This document shows, one piece after another, positions 1 through 4,988 of a stretch of DNA of 5,682 bases. The notes beneath the pieces were generated by a model. The model was not told the origin of the DNA, ran no database searches, and saw nothing but the letters and a program-made list of their open reading frames with translations. Both the position numbers and the translations under genes were made by a program. Each line of letters opens with the position of its first letter. Position 1 is the first letter of the stretch. The stretch is from an uncultured Eubacteriales bacterium. Lineage in GTDB: Bacteria > Bacillota > Clostridia > Oscillospirales > UMGS1783. The DNA lies in the NCBI GenBank assembly GCA_900555065.1, contig USJY01000110.1, forward strand, positions 1 to 5,682, written 5' to 3'.

Positions 1-2
1 TA

Positions 3-506
3 AAAGGGAATAAAGCCTACTGCAACAGGTATTGCGGCAGAGGCCGTCTGTTCGCGCTTGCAGGGGGCAGTCTGGGGCTTTCCCGCAAAAGAGATATTCC
101 CAAATGGATGCGTTCCAGGTATTTCCGGTACGGGTTCTTAATTTTCTTTCTTATCATGTTTGCGCTTATGCTCTGGAATACATATCTGGTGTTCGCAGGC
201 GCAAAGGATCTGAGCCGGACGGTAACGCTGCTGTGGACTTTTCAGGTCCCATGGCATTGGGCCTATCACGGCGCCATGTTTTCTGAAGGCGTCGCGCAGT
301 TTGCCTTCGGCTTTTACAGCATAATGCTTACGTCAACGATTCTCGGCTTTATAACCATGATTCTGTATAAGCCCCGCTCATGGTGCGTGTACTGTCCCAT
401 GGGGACGATGACGCAGCTGATATGCAAGGCGAAAAACGTGACCTTGTCACAGAAACGCGCGCAGTCTTCGTCTATACTGAAAACACAAACAGAAGAAAGG
501 GAGTAA
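3..506 (+). CDS. Membrane-bound 4Fe-4S binding protein (5'-truncated by the window edge)
   Basis: The reading frame is open from the first bases and has no convincing start here, so the N-terminus lies upstream; 167 codons plus stop are visible. Numbering from the first visible codon, there is a cysteine group C7-x3-C11 followed by GRGRLF. A hydrophobic segment spans about 43-65, a second about 97-121, and a C-terminal cluster motif C128-x2-C131-P-x8-C141 follows in WCVYCPMGTMTQ. Two Cys groups separated by membrane helices are typical of NapH/NosR/YccM-type polyferredoxin membrane proteins, which pass electrons between cytoplasmic ferredoxin or quinol and a partner. The exact partner is not visible. 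The gene ends 5 bp before the thioredoxin start, and the thioredoxin ribosome binding site lies inside its last codons, so the two are probably cotranscribed. The internal ATG at 108 falls inside the conserved region and is not a plausible start. Confidence 0.85.
   Translation, partial: KGNKAYCNRYCGRGRLFALAGGSLGLSRKRDIPKWMRSRYFRYGFLIFFLIMFALMLWNTYLVFAGAKDLSRTVTLLWTFQVPWHWAYHGAMFSEGVAQFAFGFYSIMLTSTILGFITMILYKPRSWCVYCPMGTMTQLICKAKNVTLSQKRAQSSSILKTQTEERE
496..503 (+). promoter_or_regulatory. Ribosome binding site of the thioredoxin gene
   Basis: AAAGGGAG lies 8 nt before ATG 512 and inside the final codons of the upstream 4Fe-4S gene. It fixes the thioredoxin start at 512 rather than at the in-frame ATG 380, which would add 44 residues unrelated to thioredoxin that read through the upstream gene in another frame. 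Confidence 0.75.
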
Positions 507-511
507 TCAAT

Positions 512-820
512 ATGTCAGTTCTTCGTGTAAGTAAAAACAATTTTGCACAGGTGCAAAACAGTGAAAAGCCCGTTTTGCTCGACTTTTACGCCGACTGGTG
601 CGGACCCTGCCGTATGGTTTCGCCCCTGGTCGATCAAATCGCAAAGGAGAATTCGCAGTACCTCGTCGGAAAAGTCAACGTGGACAGCGAGCCGGAACTG
701 GCGCAGGCGTTCGGCGTGGCGAGCATTCCCATGCTGGTTGTCATGAAGGGCGGGAAAACGGTCAGCCGCTCGGTAGGCGCCCGGCCGAAGCCGCAGATTC
801 TGGCCATGTTAGAGGGTTAA
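512..820 (+). CDS. trxA: Thioredoxin
   Basis: A 102-residue protein of normal thioredoxin length. The sequence shows the redox-active motif W29-C30-G31-P32-C33, the buried acidic residue D24 in the LLDFYADWCGPC context, the cis-proline P73 (SIPML) beside the active site, and the C-terminal glycine-rich strand/turn KGGK. There is no signal peptide, so it acts in the cytosol as a dithiol-disulfide oxidoreductase reduced by thioredoxin reductase or a ferredoxin-linked reductase, neither of which is in the window. It follows the 4Fe-4S membrane protein by 5 bp, probably in one operon. Its last 12 bp overlap the 3' end of the Crp/Fnr gene on the opposite strand. Given the rhodanese and CoA-persulfide reductase neighbours it may reduce persulfides or disulfides produced by them; that role is inference. 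Confidence 0.93.
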   Translation: MSVLRVSKNNFAQVQNSEKPVLLDFYADWCGPCRMVSPLVDQIAKENSQYLVGKVNVDSEPELAQAFGVASIPMLVVMKGGKTVSRSVGARPKPQILAMLEG

Positions 821-1483
821 TGCGCGCAACCGTTTTTTGTCTAGAACCTTCACGCCTTTGCGGGAAACTTCAACAATGCCTTCGTTTGCAAAATACTTCA
901 GCATGCGGGAAACGACTTCACGGGCGGAGCCGATATATCTTGCGATCTGCTCGTGTGTCAGTGCGATCGTATCCGAACCGGTTCGCGCTGTCTCATCGGC
1001 CAGAAAAACGGCGAGGCGCTTGTCCATACTCATAAACAGGATTTGCTGCATAACCCACATAACGTCTGAAAAGCGCCCGACAGCCGTTTCCAGCGAGAAT
1101 ATACGGATGCACGGATTGCGGTCGGAAACCGCCGCAAAGGCCGGTCCGCTGATGACAAAGCATTCGCTGTCCTCCTCCGCGTCTATAAACACATCGAAAG
1201 TAATCGCCTGAAGTACGCAGGAGGCGGAGAGCATGCACATGTCCCCCTTGTGCAGGCGATAGAGTGTAATGTCCTTTCCCTCTTCCGACATCATATAAAG
1301 TCTGAGACTGCCAGAACGGACGAGGATTACGCCGGAACATTCGTTTCCGTCGTGGATATTGGTTCCTTTTGGATAGTGCAGAGCCTGAGAATTCTGGCAG
1401 ATATAGTCCCGGTCCGCGTCCGTGATCCTGTCCCAAAACGGAAATATCTCCCTATATACAGGTTCAAACAATTCCCGTGCCAT
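809..1483 (-). CDS. Crp/Fnr family transcriptional regulator
   Basis: A 224-residue protein with the normal two-domain layout. An N-terminal cyclic-nucleotide-binding-like beta barrel covers about 25-115, a dimer helix about 130-165, and a winged helix-turn-helix about 172-213. The recognition helix reads GSAREVVSRMLKYF. E189, S192 and R193 match the E-x-x-S-R pattern of FNR, which reads a TTGA half-site, rather than the CRP pattern E-x-x-x-R with Gly. Six cysteines are present (29, 49, 83, 89, 108, 125). They lack the N-terminal C-x2-C-x5-C cluster ligands of E. coli FNR, so it is not a standard FNR Fe-S sensor, but C83 and C89 lie close together in GDMCMLSASC. The start ATG is preceded by AAAGGAGA at 1495-1502, 11 nt upstream. 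The gene is divergent from the CoA-disulfide reductase, which makes that gene a likely target (inference). The effector is unknown. Confidence 0.92.
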   Translation of the reverse strand: MARELFEPVYREIFPFWDRITDADRDYICQNSQALHYPKGTNIHDGNECSGVILVRSGSLRLYMMSEEGKDITLYRLHKGDMCMLSASCVLQAITFDVFIDAEEDSECFVISGPAFAAVSDRNPCIRIFSLETAVGRFSDVMWVMQQILFMSMDKRLAVFLADETARTGSDTIALTHEQIARYIGSAREVVSRMLKYFANEGIVEVSRKGVKVLDKKRLRALTL

Positions 1484-1507
1484 TCGTTTACATGTCTCCT
1501 TTCCGAA

Positions 1508-1516
1508 AAAGAGGTG
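1508..1516 (+). promoter_or_regulatory. Ribosome binding site of the CoA-disulfide reductase gene
   Basis: AAAGAGGTG lies 5 nt before ATG 1522. It selects the start giving MKTVIIGGVAGG, where the nucleotide-binding fold begins at once as in this family. The in-frame ATG at 1477 would add 15 residues, lie inside the divergent regulator gene, and has no such signal. Confidence 0.7.
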
Positions 1517-1521
1517 TATTT

Positions 1522-3192
1522 ATGAAAACAGTCATTATAGGCGGCGTAGCCGGCGGCGCGTCCGCGGCTGCCAGGCTCCGCAGGCTGGATGAAAAAGCTG
1601 AGATCATTCTGCTGGAGCGGGGCGAATACGTCAGCTTTGCCAACTGCGGCCTTCCATATTATATCGGCGGCGTTATTCAGGAGAAAGGCAACCTGACCCT
1701 GCAAACGCCCGAAAGCTTTAAATCGAGGTTCCATATCGACGTCCGCACCCTGCATGAGGCAGTATCGATCGACCCGGAAAAGAAGTCGGTCGCCGTCAAG
1801 GACCTGCGGCGCGGAACCGTATATGAAGAATCCTATGACAACCTCATCCTTTCGCCCGGCGCGGAACCGATACGCCCGATGATCGAAGGCGCCGGCGGCC
1901 CCGCCGTATTCACGCTCCGCAATATTCCCGATACTCTGAAAATCAAGGCGTATATAGCGTCTGAAAAGCCGAAATCGGCCGTTGTCGTCGGCGGCGGCTA
2001 TATCGGTGTGGAAATGGCTGAAAACTTGAAAGGAGCGGGGCTCGACGTCGCCATTGTAGAGCTTGCCGACCATCTGATCGCCCCGCTGGACTTTGATATG
2101 GCGGCCGACGTCCACCGCTATCTGCGGGAAAAAGGCGTCAGATTATACCTGAACAACAGTGTAAAGGCAATGGACGGCGGCACGGTTGTCCTGCAGGACG
2201 GAAAGGTATACGCCGATATGGTCGTTCTGGCGGTCGGCGTCCGGCCGGAAACGGCGCTCGCCGTACAGTGCGGCATTCCATGCAACAGTCGCGGCGCAAT
2301 CGTCGTAAACCGGCGTATGCAGACCGGCGTACCCGGCATTTACGCTGTGGGCGACGCGGCCGAAGTGCGCGACTTTATTACAAATGCCCCCGCGTTTATC
2401 CCGCTTGCCGGACCGGCGAACAAACAGGGCCGCATAGCGGCGGACAATATCGCAGGTATTGCTTCAGAGTATACCGGAACGCAGGGCTCCGCCGTACTGA
2501 AAATCTTTGATATGACGGTCGCCACGACTGGCCTGAATGAAAAAAACGCCGCAGCTGCGGGAATCGATTACGATAAGGCGTACACCTATTCCGCATCCCA
2601 CGCAAGCTATTATCCCGGCGGTTCGAACATGTCGGTCAAGGCGCTGTGGGATAAAAAAACGAAAAGACTGATCGGCGCGCAGATCGTGGGTTTTGACGGT
2701 GTGGACAAGCGTATGGACGTCCTCGCCGCCGCCATTCGCTTCGGCGCGAAAATCACAGACCTGACCGAGCTTGAGCTCTGCTACGCTCCGCCCTTTGGCA
2801 GCGCGAAAGACCCGGTAAATATGCTCGGCTACGTAGGCGAAAACATAGTCACCGGCAAAGTCCGGCAGTTTTTCTGGCACGATGTGGAGTCTTTGCCGCG
2901 CGACGGGAGCGTGACCCTGCTCGACGTCCGCACCCTGACCGAGACCACCCGCGGCGGCATCGACGGATTTGTCAATATACCGCTGGACTCTTTGCGGGAG
3001 CGGCTCCATGAGCTGCCAAAGGATAAACCGGTCTATGTGCACTGCCACAGCGGGCTTCGCAGCTATATCGCCTGCCGCATCCTTGCCGGCCACGGCTATA
3101 CGTGCTATAACCTAGCCGGCGGTTGGCGGCTGTACGAATCCGTCGTCCATGAACGCGCCGTCCCCGAATATGTCTGTACGGAGTGCGTATAA
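1522..3192 (+). CDS. CoA-disulfide/CoA-persulfide reductase fused to a C-terminal rhodanese domain (NAD(P)H-dependent flavoprotein)
   Basis: A 556-residue protein of the length usual for CoADR-rhodanese fusions. The FAD-binding motif is at 7-12 (GGVAGG). The single catalytic cysteine C42 lies in SFANCGLPYYIGG, the hallmark of the CoA-disulfide reductase/NADH oxidase group. The NAD(P)H-binding motif VVVGGGYIGVE is at 154-164 and the second FAD motif YAVGDA at 274-279. In the dimerisation domain, Y363/Y364 and Y421 (in CYAPPFGSAKDP) correspond to the catalytic tyrosines known from S. aureus CoADR. A rhodanese domain runs from about 452 to 545 with LLDVR at 466-470 and active-site loop C508-HSGLRS. 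Relatives reduce CoA disulfide, CoA persulfide or polysulfide, with sulfane sulfur passing from the rhodanese cysteine. The protein ends with C552-x2-C555, an extra cysteine pair. No signal peptide, so cytosolic. It is likely a single-gene transcript, divergent from the Crp/Fnr gene and ending at a strong terminator. Confidence 0.92.
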   Translation: MKTVIIGGVAGGASAAARLRRLDEKAEIILLERGEYVSFANCGLPYYIGGVIQEKGNLTLQTPESFKSRFHIDVRTLHEAVSIDPEKKSVAVKDLRRGTVYEESYDNLILSPGAEPIRPMIEGAGGPAVFTLRNIPDTLKIKAYIASEKPKSAVVVGGGYIGVEMAENLKGAGLDVAIVELADHLIAPLDFDMAADVHRYLREKGVRLYLNNSVKAMDGGTVVLQDGKVYADMVVLAVGVRPETALAVQCGIPCNSRGAIVVNRRMQTGVPGIYAVGDAAEVRDFITNAPAFIPLAGPANKQGRIAADNIAGIASEYTGTQGSAVLKIFDMTVATTGLNEKNAAAAGIDYDKAYTYSASHASYYPGGSNMSVKALWDKKTKRLIGAQIVGFDGVDKRMDVLAAAIRFGAKITDLTELELCYAPPFGSAKDPVNMLGYVGENIVTGKVRQFFWHDVESLPRDGSVTLLDVRTLTETTRGGIDGFVNIPLDSLRERLHELPKDKPVYVHCHSGLRSYIACRILAGHGYTCYNLAGGWRLYESVVHERAVPEYVCTECV

Positions 3193-3197
3193 ATGCA

Positions 3198-3241
3198 AAA
3201 CCACACCTGTGCCTTTAACGGTACAGGTGCGGTTTATTTTT
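3198..3241. terminator. Strong bidirectional rho-independent terminator
   Basis: A near-perfect 16-bp stem pairs 3198-3213 with 3220-3235 around a 6-nt loop (TTTAAC), with a single A/C mismatch (3203/3230) and one G-T pair. On the plus strand it is followed by ATTTTT. On the minus strand the outer stem ends in TTTT. It begins 5 bp after the stop of the CoADR-rhodanese gene and abuts the stop codon of the convergent NifX-like gene, so it probably ends both transcripts. Confidence 0.9.
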
Positions 3242-3654
3242 CAATGGCAGCCGTGCCCGCCGCAGCCATGGCTTGCGCAGCCGTGTTCGCCGCAGGAACG
3301 GCCTTCGCCGTGGTGATGTTCATGATGGTCGCATTCCACGTTGGGGTCATAGTCGAGCATTCCGCCGGCAAAGCGCTCTGCCGCCTTGTCCGCGTCTCCC
3401 TGAACGCCGCCGAAAAGCCGGATGCCCGCCTGCGCCAGCGCCGTTTTTGCGCCGCCGCCGATGCCGCCGCAGATAAGCGCGTCGACATTCAGCGCCGCAA
3501 GAAGTCCCGCAAGCGCGCCGTGTCCGCTGCCGTTGGTGTCTATTATCTCAGCGCCGGCGATTTTTCCGTCCTCAATACTGTAGATCTTGAACCGCTCGGT
3601 ATGTCCGAAGTGCTGGAAGATTTGTCCGTTTTCATAGGGTACTGCGATTTTCAT
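3241..3654 (-). CDS. NifX/NafY-like dinitrogenase iron-molybdenum cofactor domain protein with Cys/His-rich tail
   Basis: A 137-residue protein. The first ~104 residues form the NifX/NafY/NifB C-terminal-type fold. It begins MKIAVPYENGQIFQHFGHTERF, with the conserved HFG at 15-17, and has ICGGIGGGA at 61-69 and a final FGGVQGD element. Proteins of this fold bind Fe-S or Mo-Fe cofactor precursors in nitrogenase systems. In non-diazotrophic anaerobes the family is common and of unsettled function, so no nitrogenase role is claimed. Residues 108-137 are a low-complexity metal-binding tail with 5 Cys and 9 His, including a pentapeptide repeat C-x-x-H-G starting at C121, C126 and C131. It is the last gene of the DUF134-MBL operon, 15 bp after the MBL stop. 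Its Shine-Dalgarno overlaps that stop codon, suggesting translational coupling. Confidence 0.88.
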   Translation of the reverse strand: MKIAVPYENGQIFQHFGHTERFKIYSIEDGKIAGAEIIDTNGSGHGALAGLLAALNVDALICGGIGGGAKTALAQAGIRLFGGVQGDADKAAERFAGGMLDYDPNVECDHHEHHHGEGRSCGEHGCASHGCGGHGCH

Positions 3655-3662
3655 AGCTGTGT

Positions 3663-3671
3663 TCTCCTTTT
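3663..3671 (-). promoter_or_regulatory. Ribosome binding site of the NifX-like gene, overlapping the upstream stop codon
   Basis: On the minus strand the sequence reads TAAAAGGAGA: the MBL gene's TAA stop (3670-3672) shares bases with a near-ideal AAAAGGAGA, 8-9 nt before ATG 3654. This arrangement allows ribosomes finishing the MBL gene to reinitiate. Confidence 0.75.
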
Positions 3672-4446
3672 AAATATGGATAGTCTGTCCTGTAGACAGA
3701 TAAAATAAACGATGCATGGACTCTTTCATAAACGCAAACTGCGCCGCGCCTGTGCAGTGGCAGGTGTAGAAGTCCGTATGAAACCGATCCAGGTATGCGG
3801 CGTATGCGCGAAGCGTTTCATCCAGCGGAAGCGTTGAAAAATGGAACCCGCCGACCAAAACGTCCGGCTTCAGCCACTGTACAATATCCAATATGCCCTT
3901 GTGCGAGCAGCCGCTGAACAGCGTTTTTTTTCCGTTTTCTTCAATCAGCAGATACTGCTCATGGCGAAAATCATCCGGCGCGCGTACTCCATTCCGTTCC
4001 GCCTCCATGCCGAAGCTGCCCAGATCGTGGTTTCGCGCGCGTCCGTTGCAGGCGCAGAGCGTCAACCCCTCTCCGATTACGGCATGGTCGTCCGTAAATC
4101 TGAATCTTTCATTGTCCCTGAGCGAAGCATCCAGTCCGTTGTACCTTCCCGTTGCGTTGTAATGGGGTTCAAACGCGTGCCGGCTCATATAGACGGGCGC
4201 GCTTTGGTTGATCTCCAGAAACCGTTTCAGCCCGCCGCCGTGGTCGTAGTGGCCGTGCGAGAGAACGGCAATGTCCACATCCCGGAGATCGACGCCGAGT
4301 TTCGCGGCGTTTTCCGCAAACAACCCGGTCTGGCCCATATCGAACAGGAGGATATGCGCGCCGGTCTCAATATACAGCGACAAACCGTGCTCCGCGCCGA
4401 AACGGCGGTCTGCCGCAGTGTTTTCCACCAAAGCCGTTATTCGCAT
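3670..4446 (-). CDS. Metallo-beta-lactamase-fold hydrolase, COG1237 type
   Basis: A 258-residue protein. The metal-binding motif H64-x-H66-x-D68-H69 lies in LSHGHYDHGGG. A further ligand H182 is in FSGCSHKGI, a GGFH element has H202, and the C-terminus carries C229-HCTG in place of a plain final His. This motif set marks the COG1237 group, often auto-annotated as dihydropterin-ribofuranosyl-aminobenzene phosphate synthase from a methanogen relative. A methanopterin role in this bacterium is unlikely, so the substrate is unknown. There is no signal peptide, so it is cytosolic. It overlaps the upstream DUF134 gene by 10 bp and has only a weak GGTG-type ribosome binding site, so translation is probably coupled to DUF134. 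The NifX-like gene follows, and the three-gene context suggests a role linked to metal, Fe-S or sulfur metabolism (inference). Confidence 0.88.
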   Translation of the reverse strand: MRITALVENTAADRRFGAEHGLSLYIETGAHILLFDMGQTGLFAENAAKLGVDLRDVDIAVLSHGHYDHGGGLKRFLEINQSAPVYMSRHAFEPHYNATGRYNGLDASLRDNERFRFTDDHAVIGEGLTLCACNGRARNHDLGSFGMEAERNGVRAPDDFRHEQYLLIEENGKKTLFSGCSHKGILDIVQWLKPDVLVGGFHFSTLPLDETLRAYAAYLDRFHTDFYTCHCTGAAQFAFMKESMHRLFYLSTGQTIHI

Positions 4447-4793
4447 ATTTCACCGCCGCATCCTGACCGGCGCCGGCAGCCGCAGCCGACGCAGCGCTTT
4501 TCTGCACCGTCGCACAGCGTGTAGTCGCCGCCTTCAATGCGTATGCCCGCGCCGCTGACCAGCGCCTTTGCAATTTTGCTCCTGGCGGCATTGTAAATCT
4601 GCTGTACTGTCGTACGGGCCACCTGCATATACCCCGCGCACTCCTCCTGTGAAAGCCCTTCGTTGTCGATCAGTCGGATCGTCTCATATTCGTCGATGGT
4701 CAGAATAACGCGTTCGCAGGCGCCGTCCGCCGGCTGAAATTCATTGATTTTTGGCAGCTGGCAGACTTTTCTGCATTTTTTCGGTCTCGGCAT
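4437..4793 (-). CDS. DUF134 family DNA-binding protein
   Basis: A 118-residue protein beginning MPRPKKCRKV, the typical DUF134 N-terminus. A sigma-70 region-4-like helix-turn-helix spans about residues 31-75 (LTIDEYETIRLIDNEGLSQEECA, then VARTTVQQIYNAAR as the recognition helix). The C-terminus is cysteine-rich, with C94, C101, C104, C106, C112 and C117, plus N-terminal C7, C11 and C26. This suggests a metal or Fe-S site that could sense redox or metals. The start at 4793 is chosen because GGAAAGGGG precedes it by 6 nt and family members begin here. The in-frame ATG at 4829 would lie upstream of the likely transcription start region and encode unrelated residues. It is the first gene of the minus-strand operon, and a strong promoter lies about 50 bp upstream. 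Autoregulation is plausible but unproven. Confidence 0.88.
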   Translation of the reverse strand: MPRPKKCRKVCQLPKINEFQPADGACERVILTIDEYETIRLIDNEGLSQEECAGYMQVARTTVQQIYNAARSKIAKALVSGAGIRIEGGDYTLCDGAEKRCVGCGCRRRSGCGGEICE

Positions 4794-4799
4794 AGATTT

Positions 4800-4808
4800 C
4801 CCCTTTCC
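4800..4808 (-). promoter_or_regulatory. Ribosome binding site of the DUF134 gene
   Basis: On the minus strand GGAAAGGGG stands 6 nt before ATG 4793 and supports this start over the in-frame ATG at 4829. Confidence 0.65.
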
Positions 4809-4812
4809 TACA

Positions 4813-4825
4813 TTATTGACATATG
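4813..4825 (+). repeat. Partial second copy of the palindrome half-site (TTATTGACATATG)
   Basis: The 13 bases TTATTGACATATG recur exactly at 4852-4864, 39 bp further on, inside the perfect palindrome. Here the right arm has degenerated: the core reads TTGACATATGCCAT instead of TTGACATATGTCAA. It overlaps the -35 of the plus-strand candidate promoter and probably represents a weaker second operator. Confidence 0.7.
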
Positions 4826-4844
4826 CCATTTATATGGCTAGTAT
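4816..4844 (+). promoter_or_regulatory. Candidate plus-strand promoter (TTGACA-17-TAGTAT)
   Basis: A perfect -35 TTGACA (4816-4821) is followed after 17 bp by TAGTAT (4839-4844, four of six matches to consensus). A start near 4851 would place the perfect palindrome at the transcript's very 5' end and could serve the rhodanese gene about 215 bp downstream. Its -10 overlaps that of the opposing minus-strand promoter, so the two would compete. It is weaker than the minus-strand promoter because of the poor -10. Confidence 0.45.
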
Positions 4845-4868
4845 ACCCCCGTTATTGACATATGTCAA
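4840..4868 (-). promoter_or_regulatory. Strong promoter of the DUF134-MBL-NifX operon (TTGACA-17-TATACT)
   Basis: Reading the minus strand, TTGACA (4863-4868) is separated by exactly 17 bp from TATACT (4840-4845). Transcription would start near 4833, leaving a leader of about 40 nt before ATG 4793. The -35 lies inside the right arm of the perfect palindrome 4849-4874, so a protein bound to the palindrome would be expected to block this promoter. Confidence 0.75.
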
Positions 4869-4874
4869 TAACGG
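4849..4874. promoter_or_regulatory. Perfect 26-bp palindrome, probable operator with FNR-like core
   Basis: Each arm reads CCGTTATTGACAT from the outside inward, and the two arms are exact reverse complements with no spacer. The central 14 bases TTGACATATGTCAA fit the layout of an FNR/CRP-family site (FNR: TTGAT-N4-ATCAA) with symmetric T-to-C changes at the fifth position. It covers the -35 of the minus-strand operon promoter and the likely start of the plus-strand candidate promoter. Possible binders are the Crp/Fnr protein of this window, with FNR-type recognition residues, or DUF134 itself. As RNA it could also fold into an 11-bp hairpin followed by a T-rich stretch. Confidence 0.8.
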
Positions 4875-4920
4875 ATTTCTTTTTTGCCGCATTTTTTTCG
4901 CGCCGCAAATAAATTCGTCG

Positions 4921-4934
4921 GCATACGTGTATGC
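4921..4934. repeat. Small inverted repeat GCATAC-GT-GTATGC upstream of the rhodanese promoter
   Basis: Two 6-bp arms, exact inverted repeats separated by 2 bp, sit where the -35 of the extended -10 promoter would be. No good -35 hexamer is present, so the site could bind an activator or repressor. It is short enough to be chance. Confidence 0.4.
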
Positions 4935-4946
4935 GGCCTGGATTTA

Positions 4947-4955
4947 TGTTATAAT
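4947..4955 (+). promoter_or_regulatory. Extended -10 promoter of the rhodanese-ccdA transcript
   Basis: TGTTATAAT contains a perfect TATAAT at 4950-4955 with the extended TG one base upstream. The position 17 bp upstream holds no TTGACA-like hexamer (GTGTAT). Transcription would begin near 4962, giving a leader of about 105 nt before the rhodanese ATG. Confidence 0.6.
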
Positions 4956-4971
4956 CATTCCACACGGAATA

Positions 4972-4988
4972 CGGCGGTTTTCGCCGCC
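4972..4988 (+). other. GC-rich hairpin in the rhodanese 5' leader
   Basis: CGGCG (4972-4976) can pair with CGCCG (4982-4986), or GGCGG (4973-4977) with CCGCC (4984-4988), around a T-rich loop. No T tract follows, so it is not an intrinsic terminator. The CCGCCG downstream at about 5012-5017 could pair with the same left arm, allowing an alternative fold. I recognise no known riboswitch class in the remaining leader, 4989-5066. Confidence 0.4.

Noticed and set aside
814..838. Possible intrinsic terminator after thioredoxin
   Set aside because: The stem is only GGTT/AACC with a 9-nt loop before TTTTTT, too weak to call; it also lies inside the regulator's coding sequence.
1327..2115. Open frame of 262 codons on the minus strand
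   Set aside because: It overlaps the Crp/Fnr gene start and CoADR coding region in another frame and shows no domain motif; the CoADR frame has full family motifs.
2464..3093. Open frame of 209 codons on the minus strand
   Set aside because: Antisense to the CoADR-rhodanese gene; no recognisable motif or ribosome binding site.
3241..3654. Nitrogenase maturation role for the NifX-like gene
   Set aside because: No nif structural or assembly gene is present and the family is widespread in non-fixing anaerobes.
3193..3708. Open frame of 171 codons on the plus strand
   Set aside because: It is antisense to the NifX-like gene, begins inside the terminator, and its Ala/Arg-rich composition reflects the opposite strand's Cys/His/Gly codons.
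3841..4524. Open frame of 227 codons on the plus strand
   Set aside because: Antisense to the metallo-beta-lactamase-fold gene, which has all its metal-ligand motifs; no motif in this frame.
4813..4874. CRISPR-like or transposon-end repeat
   Set aside because: There is just one perfect palindrome and one partial copy, at promoter -35 positions, with no flanking target duplication or transposase.
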